This document shows positions 26,311-33,846 of a stretch of DNA of 64,000 nt, piece after piece. Below the pieces are notes generated by a model. The model worked only from the letters and a program-made list of their open reading frames with translations, had not been told where the DNA came from and did no database searches. Both the position numbers and the translations under genes were made by a program. The stretch is from Plantactinospora sp. KBS50 (GTDB lineage Bacteria; Actinomycetota; Actinomycetes; Mycobacteriales; Micromonosporaceae): positions 3,910,001-3,974,000 of the forward strand of contig NZ_CP022961.1 in assembly GCF_002285795.1 (NCBI RefSeq), read 5' to 3'. Positions within the stretch are counted from its first letter, which is position 1. Each line of letters starts with the position of its first letter.

Positions 26311-28391
26311 CGGTTTCCCTCTTCGGATGTTCGGCCGGGACGCGTGTCCCGGTCGGGATGGGCGGAGATGGTGACGGTGTGGGTCGTGGTGCGACCCTCG
26401 GTGACCGTGAGGGCGACACCTCCTTCGGAGTAGGCGCCGTCCCGCAGGTCGAAGACCTGGTCGCCGTCGACGTCCGCGCGTAGCCGGTCGCCGACGGCCG
26501 CCAGCCGTAGCTGGTGGGTGTCGCCGAACTCCCACGGGAACGCCCGTTCGGCCAGCACGGTGTCGCCGCGGGTGAGCCGGACCCGGTCCCGGCCGGCCAG
26601 TTCGAGCCGGTAGTGCCGGCGCAGGCCCTGCACCCGGATCGCGATGCCCGCGGCCTCGGCCAGGTGCGGTGTCACGTCGGCGGTGACGGCGTAGTCGCGC
26701 CACTCGCGGGCGCCGGTGATGAGCATGCCGGTGCCGGTGTTCTGCACGATCCGGTACGGCTCGGGCCACCGGTCGTCGAACCGGTCGACGGCCTGCACCC
26801 AGGCCCGGCGCCACATGCTTCCCCCGTCGGCGGGGCGGGACAGCCGGGTGTCGGCGGCGCCGTCCCAATCGAGCTGGTGCAGGTGGGCCGGGCCGCCGGT
26901 CTGCACGCCGACCGCGACGACCGGCTGTCCGTCCAGGTCGGGGACCGTCCAGACCAGGTCGGTCGGCCGCGCCGGAGAGCCCTCGGGGCCGAGGATCGTC
27001 CGGACCTCGTCGGTGCCGGTGTAGACCTGGATCGCCAGCCGGGCCGGGCCGGACACCCGGGCCCGGACGGTCTGCCCGGGATACAGGGTCGGGCTGGCGA
27101 CCAGGCCGTAGATCGGCATGTCGCGGGCCTCCGGCGGGACGAACGTCGGGGTGACCACGAGTTGCGCCGAGTCGATGGCCAGCCGGCCGCCGTCGTTGTG
27201 CGGTGCGCCGCCGGTGTCCGGCACCCCGTCGCCGAACGCGTTGCGCTCCGCGGCGGCGAACCCGTGCACCGAACCGGGCAGGGTGAAGTCGAAACGGGGT
27301 CGCGGCGCCGGTCGCGCCGGCCCGCCGTACCGGCTGCGGCCCAGGTCGGCCAGGGCGTGCGCCTCCCGGGCGGCGTCGGTGACGCAGCCGCCCCCGTCGG
27401 CGGTGGGCAGGTACATCCGGTCGGCCAGCGGGCCGCGCCAGTCCCGGCCGTTGGCCAGGCCGGCGAGACCGCCGAACACGCCGCAGATGGCACCGACGTT
27501 GCCGGCGTTGGAGTCGGTGTCCCAACCCGAGGTGGTGACCACCGTCATGGCCTGGTTGAACTCGCCGCCGCTGTGCGCCAGCGCCGCGATCAGCACCGCG
27601 TGGTTGGGCACCACGTGGCAGTTGCCGCCGTACCGGTGGTAGCCGTACCGCTCGTCGATCCGGCGGTAGGTGTCCTTCCAGTCCTCGTGCTCGGCCGCCC
27701 AACCCCGCACGTCGGCGATGACCCGGGCGATCAGGCTGTCGGCCGGGATCAGCGCGACCGCGGTGTCCAGCAGCCGGTCCATGTCGGTCTCGGTGAAGGC
27801 CCCGGCGACCAGCGCCGCGACCACCCGGGCCGCGTGGACGGACTCCCCGTCGTGGCTGACCCGGGCGGCCCGCTCGGCCAGTCGCGCGGCCCCCGCGGGG
27901 TCACCCGGGCAGGTCAGCGCGAAGCCCTCGACGAAGATCTGCGCGCCGACCTGCTCGGCGACGACCCGGCCGTTGCGGGCGATGCTGCCGCTCTCCGGCG
28001 GCAGCACCCCGGCCTTCATCCGCAGGTACGCGGTGTGTTCGGTGGAGTTGCCCAGGCCGCCCCACCACAGCACGGAGGTGTTCTCGACGATGTAGTTCAG
28101 CCAGGTCTGCCCGACCTGCGCGCTGGTCGGGTCGATCCCGGCATCGCGCAGTGCGCGGGGGAAGACGAAGGTGCCGCTGATGTCGTCGTCGGTGACCACC
28201 AGCAGGTGGTGCTTGAGCGCGACGTCGGACCGGCCGTTGACGTACCAGGTGACGTCGCCCAGTTCGGCGTGGATCCGGTCGTGCCGCCAGCCCTCGAAGG
28301 GCCGGCCCAGGTACACGGCGATGATCTTGCCGAGGACCCCGGCGTACACCCGCTCGGAGTAGTCGGCCGGGACGCTGCCGGTGGCGGTCAT
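26307..28391 (-). CDS. ADP-ribosylglycohydrolase-family protein with C-terminal beta domain
   Basis: A 694-residue cytoplasmic protein. The N-terminal ~370 residues are the all-helical ADP-ribosylglycohydrolase fold. GVLGKIIAVYLGRPFEG opens the fold; TDDDISGTFV and SGWDTDSNAGNVG are the two acidic clusters that bind the Mg pair. The C-terminal half looks like a beta-sandwich (IVQNTGTGMLITGAREWRDY and a VTADVTPHLAEAAGIAIRVQ segment) as in DUF1080/concanavalin-type domains. In sugar operons this family may cleave N- or O-ribosides rather than ADP-ribosyl-proteins. Adjacent ribose pyranase and ribokinase support release of free ribose here (inference). It overlaps rbsD by one base. Confidence 0.88.
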   Translation of the reverse strand: MTATGSVPADYSERVYAGVLGKIIAVYLGRPFEGWRHDRIHAELGDVTWYVNGRSDVALKHHLLVVTDDDISGTFVFPRALRDAGIDPTSAQVGQTWLNYIVENTSVLWWGGLGNSTEHTAYLRMKAGVLPPESGSIARNGRVVAEQVGAQIFVEGFALTCPGDPAGAARLAERAARVSHDGESVHAARVVAALVAGAFTETDMDRLLDTAVALIPADSLIARVIADVRGWAAEHEDWKDTYRRIDERYGYHRYGGNCHVVPNHAVLIAALAHSGGEFNQAMTVVTTSGWDTDSNAGNVGAICGVFGGLAGLANGRDWRGPLADRMYLPTADGGGCVTDAAREAHALADLGRSRYGGPARPAPRPRFDFTLPGSVHGFAAAERNAFGDGVPDTGGAPHNDGGRLAIDSAQLVVTPTFVPPEARDMPIYGLVASPTLYPGQTVRARVSGPARLAIQVYTGTDEVRTILGPEGSPARPTDLVWTVPDLDGQPVVAVGVQTGGPAHLHQLDWDGAADTRLSRPADGGSMWRRAWVQAVDRFDDRWPEPYRIVQNTGTGMLITGAREWRDYAVTADVTPHLAEAAGIAIRVQGLRRHYRLELAGRDRVRLTRGDTVLAERAFPWEFGDTHQLRLAAVGDRLRADVDGDQVFDLRDGAYSEGGVALTVTEGRTTTHTVTISAHPDRDTRPGRTSEEGNR

Positions 28392-28780
28392 CAGAACGGC
28401 ACCCCCGCTCGCAGGATCACGTTGGCGTACGGGGTGGCCTCGCCGGTGCGCACCGCCGCGCGGGCGCCCCCGGTCAGCGCCTTGAGCCGCTCGTGCGACA
28501 CCCGGGTCACCGGGATGTCGCCCAGCGCGCCGGTCAGCTCGCCGGCCAGCCGCGGGTCGGTGAGTTCCTCGGCCACGGTGGCCGTCTCGACCACCAGCTC
28601 GGCGAGAATCGGCCGGAGCACGCTCAGCAGGCCGGGCTCGCCGCGGGTGTAGACGAGGTCCACGGTCTCCACGTCACCGGGCACCGGAAGGCCCGGGTCC
28701 GCCACGACGATCGACTCACCGTGCCCCAGCCCGGTGACCAGGTGGGCCAGCCTCGGGTGCCAGAGTCCTGCCTGGCGCAT
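28391..28780 (-). CDS. rbsD: D-ribose pyranase
   Basis: A 129-residue protein that interconverts pyranose and furanose forms of ribose. The signature is LWHPRLAHLVTGLGHGE with His20, the catalytic residue in RbsD, then IVVADPGLPVP, and the C-terminus TPYANVILRAGVPF. ATG 28780 touches the rbsK stop by one base. Its presence shows that the operon handles beta-D-ribose or a close analogue. Confidence 0.94.
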   Translation of the reverse strand: MRQAGLWHPRLAHLVTGLGHGESIVVADPGLPVPGDVETVDLVYTRGEPGLLSVLRPILAELVVETATVAEELTDPRLAGELTGALGDIPVTRVSHERLKALTGGARAAVRTGEATPYANVILRAGVPF

Positions 28781-29715
28781 CACGCCTCCCCTGCCAGTAG
28801 TTGATCCAGTTCCGCCGCGGTGGGCAGCGCGGACTGCGCGCCGATCCGCGCGGTGGCCAGGGCACCGGCGGCACAGCCCCGGCGTACCGCCTCGGCCAGC
28901 GGCAGACCGGCGGCCTGGGCGTACGCCAGTGCGCCGCAGAAGGCGTCCCCGGCGCCGGTCGTGTCCACCACGGAGGCCGGGAACGCCGGCTGGCTCCAGC
29001 CGGTGTCGCCGTCGTGCGCGACGGCGCCGCGGGCGCCGAGCGTGACCACGCAGGCCGCCGGGCCGAGCCGCCGCAGGTCGGCGGCGACCTCGATCCACCG
29101 ATCGGTACCGGTGGGCGCGGCCCGCCCGGACAGGCTGGCCGCCTCCGTCTCGTTGACCACCAGCACGTCGACCAGTTCCAGCAGCGCGGCCAGGGTCGGG
29201 TCGCCGGACTTGGGCAGCGGCGCGGCGTTGAGCTGCACCCGCGCCCCGGCGCGGCGGGCCGCGGTCGCCGCCGCGAGACAGGTGTCGAGCCGTACCTCCA
29301 GTTGCAGCACGAGCACGTCGCCGGGGGCGAGCCGGTCGCCGAGGCGGGTCACCGCGGACGCGTCCAGCGCGTGGTTGGCCCCGGGCACCACGACGATGGT
29401 GTTCTCGCCGTCGCCGGCCACCACGATCATCGCCACCCCGGTGATGTCCCCGGAGACCACCAGGAGCTGTTCCGGGTCGATCCCGGCGGCGGCGAGGTCG
29501 GCGGTGAGCTGCCGGCCGAACGCGTCGGCGCCGACGGCCGCGCAGAGCACCGCCTCGGCCCCGAGCCGGCGGGCGGCGACGGCCTGGTTGGCACCCTTGC
29601 CGCCCGGCCGGAACGCGCCCTCGGCGCCGAGCACCGTCTCCCCCGGTACGGGCAGCCGCTCCACCCGGGTGGTGATGTCGACGTTGGCGCTGCCGACCAC
29701 GATCACCCTGCTCAT
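28780..29715 (-). CDS. rbsK: Ribokinase
   Basis: A 311-residue PfkB-family sugar kinase that makes ribose 5-phosphate. The N-terminal sugar-binding motif is [15 protein letters not shown] (residues 38-52), and the C-terminal PfkB signature DTTGAGDAF has the catalytic base Asp257. The substrate loop [17 protein letters not shown] is ribokinase-like. ATG 29715 overlaps the regulator stop by four bases. All expected motifs are intact. Confidence 0.95.
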   Translation of the reverse strand: MSRVIVVGSANVDITTRVERLPVPGETVLGAEGAFRPGGKGANQAVAARRLGAEAVLCAAVGADAFGRQLTADLAAAGIDPEQLLVVSGDITGVAMIVVAGDGENTIVVVPGANHALDASAVTRLGDRLAPGDVLVLQLEVRLDTCLAAATAARRAGARVQLNAAPLPKSGDPTLAALLELVDVLVVNETEAASLSGRAAPTGTDRWIEVAADLRRLGPAACVVTLGARGAVAHDGDTGWSQPAFPASVVDTTGAGDAFCGALAYAQAAGLPLAEAVRRGCAAGALATARIGAQSALPTAAELDQLLAGEA

Positions 29716-30935
29716 GCGCTCCCCCCGCCCGACTCGTTGCCGTCGTGCCCGGCCCGGATCCCGTCCCCGACCCGGATCCCGTCCCCGACCCGGCTGTCGC
29801 CCGCGGCCCGGCTGTCGCCCGCGGCCCGGCTGCCGCCCGCGGCCGGGGTTTCGCCCGCGGCCCGGCTGTCGCCCGCGGCCGGGGTTTCGTCCGCGTCCCC
29901 GCCGGGCGGGTCGGGGCAGCCGCAGGATCCCCGCGCGACGAGCGAGGTCGGCACCACCGAGGTGGTGGTGTCCGCGCTGGTGCCGTCAAACTGGGCCAGC
30001 AGCCGGTTCATCGCGGTGCGGCCGAGTTCGGCGAACGGCTGGGCCATGGTGGTCAGCGCCGGCGTCGAGTAGGCCGCCGCGGCGATACCGTCGAACGAGG
30101 CGATCGCCACGTCCTGCGGGCAGCGGATACCGCGCTGCTGCAACGCCCGCAGCGCACCGAAGGCCTGCTCGTCGCTGGCCACGAAGACGCCGTCGTAGTC
30201 GCCGCCCGAGAGCAGTTCCCGCGCGCCCCGGTAACCGGCGCGCCGGCCGAACTCCCCGTGCCAGACGGCCATCTCGCTGGTGCGTACACCGGCCGCGGCC
30301 AGGGCGTCCCGCCAGCCGGCCACCCGCAGGTTGGCCGGTACCACGTCCTCGGGTCCGGAGATGCAGGCGATGCGCTTGCGGCCGTGCGCGAGCAGGTGCT
30401 CGGTGGCCTGGCGGGCGCCGGCCCGGTTGTCCGTGACGACGGCCGGTGCGGCGCCACCCGGGCTCTGCCGGTCCAGCGCCACCCACGGGACCCGGGAACG
30501 CTGCAACTCGGGCAGCACCCGGGCCGGTCCGTGCGCGGGGACCAGGAACAGGCCGTCGACCCGCCGGGCCAGGAAGGTACGTACGTAGCTGGTCTGCCGT
30601 TCGTCGTCCTCGGCCGCGTTCCCGATCAGCAGCGTGTAGCCGGTGGCGAAGGCGGCCTCCTCGATGGCCCGGGCGAGTTCGGCGAAGAACGGGTTGGCGG
30701 TGTCGGGCACCACCAGCCCGAGCGTCATGGTGCGGTTCATCCGCAGCGACCGGGCGATGCCGTTCGGGCGGTAGCCGAGCTGTTCCACCGCGGCGAGCAC
30801 CCGGGCCTTGGTCGCCGGCGCGACGCCACGGGGGCCACCGTTGAGTACGTAGCTCACCACGGCCGGTGAGGTACCGGCCAGTCGCGCCACATCGGCCCGG
30901 CGTACTGCCACCACGAACTCCTCAGCGTCGGTCAT
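29712..30935 (-). CDS. LacI-family transcriptional regulator of the sulfatase/ribose operon
   Basis: A 407-residue regulator; ATG 30935 was chosen over the TTG just before it. The N-terminal helix-turn-helix reads [20 protein letters not shown] with hinge RPNGIARSL. The effector domain is RbsR/PurR-like ([34 protein letters not shown]). The last ~65 residues are a Gly/Asp/Arg repeat tail made of AAGDSR and VGDGIR units, encoded by 18-bp tandem repeats, absent from ordinary LacI proteins and probably disordered. It is the first gene of the operon, so autoregulation from the palindromes upstream is likely; a ribose-related sugar is the expected inducer. Confidence 0.93.
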   Translation of the reverse strand: MTDAEEFVVAVRRADVARLAGTSPAVVSYVLNGGPRGVAPATKARVLAAVEQLGYRPNGIARSLRMNRTMTLGLVVPDTANPFFAELARAIEEAAFATGYTLLIGNAAEDDERQTSYVRTFLARRVDGLFLVPAHGPARVLPELQRSRVPWVALDRQSPGGAAPAVVTDNRAGARQATEHLLAHGRKRIACISGPEDVVPANLRVAGWRDALAAAGVRTSEMAVWHGEFGRRAGYRGARELLSGGDYDGVFVASDEQAFGALRALQQRGIRCPQDVAIASFDGIAAAAYSTPALTTMAQPFAELGRTAMNRLLAQFDGTSADTTTSVVPTSLVARGSCGCPDPPGGDADETPAAGDSRAAGETPAAGGSRAAGDSRAAGDSRVGDGIRVGDGIRAGHDGNESGGGSA

Positions 30936-30948
30936 CAACCCGTGTTGC

Positions 30949-31003
30949 TAACGTGTTACGCGACATGCTGTGACCAGCTTCATCGGTTGCGCAACACGTG
31001 TTG
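30949..31003. promoter_or_regulatory. Two LacI-type operator palindromes
   Basis: A perfect 12-bp palindrome CAACACGTGTTG lies at 30992-31003 and a related element TAACGTGTTA at 30949-30958, 14 bp before the regulator start codon. Both share the AACACGTT-like core typical of LacI-family operators. Their position overlapping the expected promoter fits repression of the whole sulfatase/ribose operon. Confidence 0.65.
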
Positions 31004-31244
31004 ATGACCGTGACCCAACCGTAACCTCGGCCCGCTGGACGGCGTGCGACGTGCACAATCGCCCCGGGCGGGCACGCACGGTTACGGATCGCGGCTCACG
31101 GTTGTCGGCCGCCGGGCCGCCGGGCCGCCGGGCCAGCCGGCGGACCGCGGACGTGCACTCGCTGCGGCAGGCATGGGAGTCCGTACGAGCGGAGGCCCCG
31201 CCCGGCGCAGCTACCCTCACGTTGATCTCGGAGGCGGCAGACTC

Positions 31245-31469
31245 ATGGACCTGACCGGCGCAAACTGGCACAGGAGCACCCGCAGCAGCGGCAACTCGGA
31301 GGACTGCGTCGAGGCCGCCGACAACCCGCCCGGCGTCGTACCGGTCCGATCCCCGCGCACGCCGGGCTCGCCGACCAGCGACACGATCAAGTCCGCTCCC
31401 CCGACCCCGCGCGCACCCGTCGAACCGGACGCTCAGTCATACGTCAGGTACCTCAACCGGACGCTTTGA
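31245..31469 (+). CDS. DUF397-domain protein with altered C-terminus
   Basis: A 74-residue protein. The first 45 residues (DLTGANWHRSTRSSGNSED and CVEAADNPPGVVPVR) match the DUF397 family, small proteins normally paired with Scr1/DUF5753 regulators. The family continues with a DSKDP…FTPAEW segment. Here that part is replaced by Pro/Ser-rich text, and the last ten residues (SYVRYLNRTL) are encoded by an inverted-repeat element. It looks C-terminally damaged. No regulator partner is next to it. Confidence 0.65.
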   Translation: MDLTGANWHRSTRSSGNSEDCVEAADNPPGVVPVRSPRTPGSPTSDTIKSAPPTPRAPVEPDAQSYVRYLNRTL

Positions 31470-31494
31470 GGTACCTGGTGTATGACTCACGGTC
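31436..31494. repeat. 59-bp inverted-repeat element, copy A
   Basis: Arms of about 21 bp (gtcatacgtcaggtacctca and its near-complement ending ggtgtatgac) enclose a short loop, with only two mismatches in the stem, followed by ctcacggtc. A second copy is at 47031-47089; the two agree at 50 of 59 positions. It supplies the stop codon of the DUF397 gene and may act as a terminator. Confidence 0.85.
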
Positions 31495-31703
31495 GCGCCC
31501 GGGTCTGGTTCGCGCGGTCCTCCACCTGAACGCCGAGCACCGCCCCACGTGCGCGTCCGCGGCAGGTCCGGACGTCCGGACGATACTTCGCGTCCAGGTT
31601 GGAATAGGGGTGCTCCGGGTGAGCCGGGCGTGAAAGTATTCGAAGCCACCCGGAGTGCGGGTGGACGGCCCGAGAGGGATTTTCGGCGCGAACCGGATGC
31701 GCG

Positions 31704-32345
31704 TCAGCCACTCGGACGCCGTGGGCGGCACGGTCCCGTCGCACGCCCGCCCTGTACGACGGCAGCACCGCTCCCCGCGCCCGCGGGGGTGATCCGGTAC
31801 CGGTGGACGAGGCCAGGGTTGGCCCGCTTGGTTCCCCGCGCACGCGGGGTTGATGGCCGACGATCGGGCATCATGCTGCCGCGTCCAGGGCAGCAGAGCA
31901 AAGCGCCGTCGGCACCCACCCGAGGCGCGCTTCGACACGCGCCGACCGGCGCCGCCCCGACCGGCGCCGCCCCGACCGGCGCCGCCGCGACCGGCCCGAT
32001 CGGTCCGGCGAGACGCCTGAGCCACCAGCGTGAACTGGGAAAACAGGGCTGGACACGCCGGCGGGACGGGTTGGCCCGGGACGCCGCTGATCGCTCCCGC
32101 ACAAGGAGCCGGCCGCTTCCAGGAGGTCCAGCGGGCGGGAATCCGGACAGCCGCTGCTCACCGCGTACCTGAAGGACCATCGGCGCGCGGCCCGCGCCGG
32201 CCAGCTCGGTCACCCGGCTCCAGAGGCGCCGGCGGACCCGGGTGCTGACATGGCCGACGTACACGCCCGCGGAGATCTCGATGAGCCACTGGGTCAGATG
32301 CCCGCGGAGCCCGGCCGGGCAGGCGGTGAGGACGATGACCGCCAT
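31704..32345 (-). CDS. cas2e: Cas2e with disrupted C-terminus and read-through tail
   Basis: The first ~72 residues are clear Cas2e: MAVIVLTACPAGLRGHLTQW, EISAGVYVGHVSTRVR and the RGEQRL strand. Cas2e normally ends about 20-25 residues later after a DWxPVD segment. Here the sequence after EQRL becomes Pro/Gly-rich, and the frame stays open for another 140 residues through tandem repeats and the array remnant down to 31704. The tail has no family features, so the true stop and last strand have been lost. Whether the first 72 residues fold is doubtful. It overlaps the cas1e remnant. Confidence 0.72.
   Translation of the reverse strand: MAVIVLTACPAGLRGHLTQWLIEISAGVYVGHVSTRVRRRLWSRVTELAGAGRAPMVLQVRGEQRLSGFPPAGPPGSGRLLVRERSAASRANPSRRRVQPCFPSSRWWLRRLAGPIGPVAAAPVGAAPVGAAPVGACRSAPRVGADGALLCCPGRGSMMPDRRPSTPRARGTKRANPGLVHRYRITPAGAGSGAAVVQGGRATGPCRPRRPSG
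31770..31858. CRISPR. Two-repeat remnant of a type I-E CRISPR array
   Basis: Two 28-bp units share the I-E type core (TCCCCGCGC then CGCGGGG) at 31770-31797 and 31831-31858. They are exactly 61 bp apart, the I-E repeat-spacer period, with a 33-bp spacer between. The repeats differ at several positions and no further units follow on either side. The locus lies just beyond cas2e, the normal place for an I-E array. Confidence 0.75.
31944..31995. repeat. Three tandem 15-bp repeats (GACCGGCGCCGCCCC)
   Basis: Three copies, the last with one change, occupy the decayed region between the I-E array remnant and cas2e. In the read-through frame of cas2e they encode repeated AAPVG. Slippage-derived. Confidence 0.7.
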
Positions 32346-32467
32346 GCGAAGCCGACCTCGCCGAAGTCGGCGTGGTCGCGGCCGGCACCGAGTTCGACGC
32401 CGCTGTCATCCCAGCGGCGCAGCGAAAGGTCGGTAATCTCGGTTGGCGGCACGCCGGGGATCTTCAT
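32294..32467 (-). pseudogene. cas1e: Internally deleted remnant of cas1e
   Basis: A 57-codon frame between cas6e and cas2e, the exact slot of cas1e in I-E operons. The first 16 residues, MKIPGVPPTEITDLSL, resemble the Cas1e N-terminus (IPG…P.E..DL). The next ~20, RWDDSGVELGAGRDHADF, resemble the Cas1e C-terminal LWDxxGxxxAAGxNxxD segment. The roughly 250 residues of catalytic protein between them are missing. This is an in-frame internal deletion. Assignment is by position plus short matches at both ends. Confidence 0.6.
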
Positions 32468-32476
32468 CCGGCCGGC

Positions 32477-33142
32477 TCACCCCGCCGGGGCGAGGGTGAG
32501 CAGACCGCAGCCGTACGCCTTGGCGTGGCCGATCCCCCCGGTGAGCGAGCGCCGGAAGGCGTCCGCGTCGCCGACCCGCAGGACTCCGTCGTAGGTCGCC
32601 GTGGTGAGGGTGACCGTGCCCAGCCCACGCTTGAAGCTGTACGTCTGGCGCCGGTGCAACCGTACGTTGGGACGACCGTCCTGCTGGGTGGCCACGGTGA
32701 AGCCGAGCCGGGTGGCCCGGCCGGTCAGCCAGCCGACCTGCTCCTCCTCCCGCAGGTAGCCGAAGCGCTGGGTTTCCTTCGCGTCGGCGGTCTTACGTCC
32801 ACTGTGGCTGGGGTTGGCGGTGAGCCGGAACGCCCACTCCTGGCCCGGTCGCAGCCCGTCCAGCAGCGGGCCGTAGTCCCGGGTCACCCAGGTTTCCGTG
32901 GTCGGCCAGCCGGCCTGTTCGACCAGGTGGGTCAGGTCGGGCCGGCCGGGGCTGACGATGTAGAGGTGCACGGTGGTGGGGGTGGGCGAGTCGAGCCGCC
33001 ACAGGGTACGGGCGCCGTCGCGCTCGTGGTCCTCCGGCGCGGCGAAGCCGGCGCGGACCGCGGCGTGCAGCACCTGGGGTGAGGAGAGCAGCCGGCGGGC
33101 GCCGCGGCGGGCCGGGTTGATCTGGAACCGGGTGAGGAACAT
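32477..33142 (-). CDS. cas6e: Type I-E crRNA endonuclease Cas6e (Cse3/CasE)
   Basis: A 221-residue RAMP protein that cuts the I-E repeat hairpin and stays on the crRNA 3' end. The N-terminus MFLTRFQINPARRGARRLLSSPQVLHAAVRAGF has the conserved early Arg/His region, including the catalytic His of LHAAV. The C-terminus ends with the Gly-rich loop LTGGIGHAKAYGCGLLTLAP, diagnostic of Cas6e. It follows cas5e by 2 bp. Complete. Confidence 0.95.
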   Translation of the reverse strand: MFLTRFQINPARRGARRLLSSPQVLHAAVRAGFAAPEDHERDGARTLWRLDSPTPTTVHLYIVSPGRPDLTHLVEQAGWPTTETWVTRDYGPLLDGLRPGQEWAFRLTANPSHSGRKTADAKETQRFGYLREEEQVGWLTGRATRLGFTVATQQDGRPNVRLHRRQTYSFKRGLGTVTLTTATYDGVLRVGDADAFRRSLTGGIGHAKAYGCGLLTLAPAG

Positions 33143-33144
33143 GG

Positions 33145-33846
33145 TCAGCCTCCCAGCAGGCTCAGCGGGTCATGCTCGGTGACACCGGCCCGTTCGACGA
33201 GTTCGTTGCTGACATCGACGTGCCGGCGCAGCACGGAGCGCCAGGTGTGCTGGCGGTGCGCCGGGTCGAAGCTCACCGGCGTGTCGGGCACGGTCTCGGT
33301 GACCGGTTCACCGGGCCGGGCATCCCGGATGATCTCCAGCCGTTCGGTACGAGCCGCCCGCCGGCGGTAGCGCTCGGTGGCCAGCCACGGCCACTGCGTC
33401 AGCGCGTCGTCGAGGGTCAGGTCGTGCACGCCCAGGCTGACCGGCCCGTCCGGCGGGCAGGAGCGGCGGCCGAGGTAGAGCGGGAACTTCGGCCGGCGCA
33501 GCGCCTCCGCCAGGCCGTGCAGCAGGTCCGGTGCGCCGCCGACCGCGGCCAGGAACACCGCGTCGGACAGGTAGAACCGGTACGTCAGCGGCGCGCTCTG
33601 CCGGCCGTCCAGGGTGCGGGCGGTCTGGAAGTCGCGCAGGACCTGGCCGGGCTGGTCCAGCCGTACCCCGAACTCCAGGCCGAGCAGGTCGGTGAGCGGT
33701 TCGGTACGCCGCATCCCGCGGGCGGCGGCGAGCAGCCCGAGTACGCCGCTCTTGGAGGGTGCGACCTCGGTGCCCCGGCGGGCGAAGCGGCTGGACGAGC
33801 CCCACGATTGCAGCGGACCGCCCAGCCGCAGCAGCAGCACACTCAT
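33145..33846 (-). CDS. cas5e: Type I-E Cascade subunit Cas5e (CasD)
   Basis: A 233-residue protein with the Cas5e opening MSVLLLRLGGPLQSWGSSSR and APSKSGVLGLLAAARG. LYLGRRSCPPDGPV is the conserved Cys-containing loop before the C-terminal strands. It binds the 5' handle of the crRNA. ATG 33846 overlaps the cas7e stop by ATGA. Confidence 0.96.
   Translation of the reverse strand: MSVLLLRLGGPLQSWGSSSRFARRGTEVAPSKSGVLGLLAAARGMRRTEPLTDLLGLEFGVRLDQPGQVLRDFQTARTLDGRQSAPLTYRFYLSDAVFLAAVGGAPDLLHGLAEALRRPKFPLYLGRRSCPPDGPVSLGVHDLTLDDALTQWPWLATERYRRRAARTERLEIIRDARPGEPVTETVPDTPVSFDPAHRQHTWRSVLRRHVDVSNELVERAGVTEHDPLSLLGG

Noticed and set aside
26307-28391. ADP-ribosylglycohydrolase as an anti-phage or toxin-antidote gene
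   Set aside because: It is firmly inside a sugar-uptake operon with rbsD and rbsK, with no toxin partner, so a catabolic role is more likely.
30970-31254. Small plus-strand frame upstream of the DUF397 gene
   Set aside because: It overlaps the LacI operator region and has no ribosome site or recognisable protein features.
31453-32025. Minus-strand frame with INPACAGNQ and DHPRGRGER
   Set aside because: This is the well-known false protein produced by I-E repeats; there is no ribosome site or family match.
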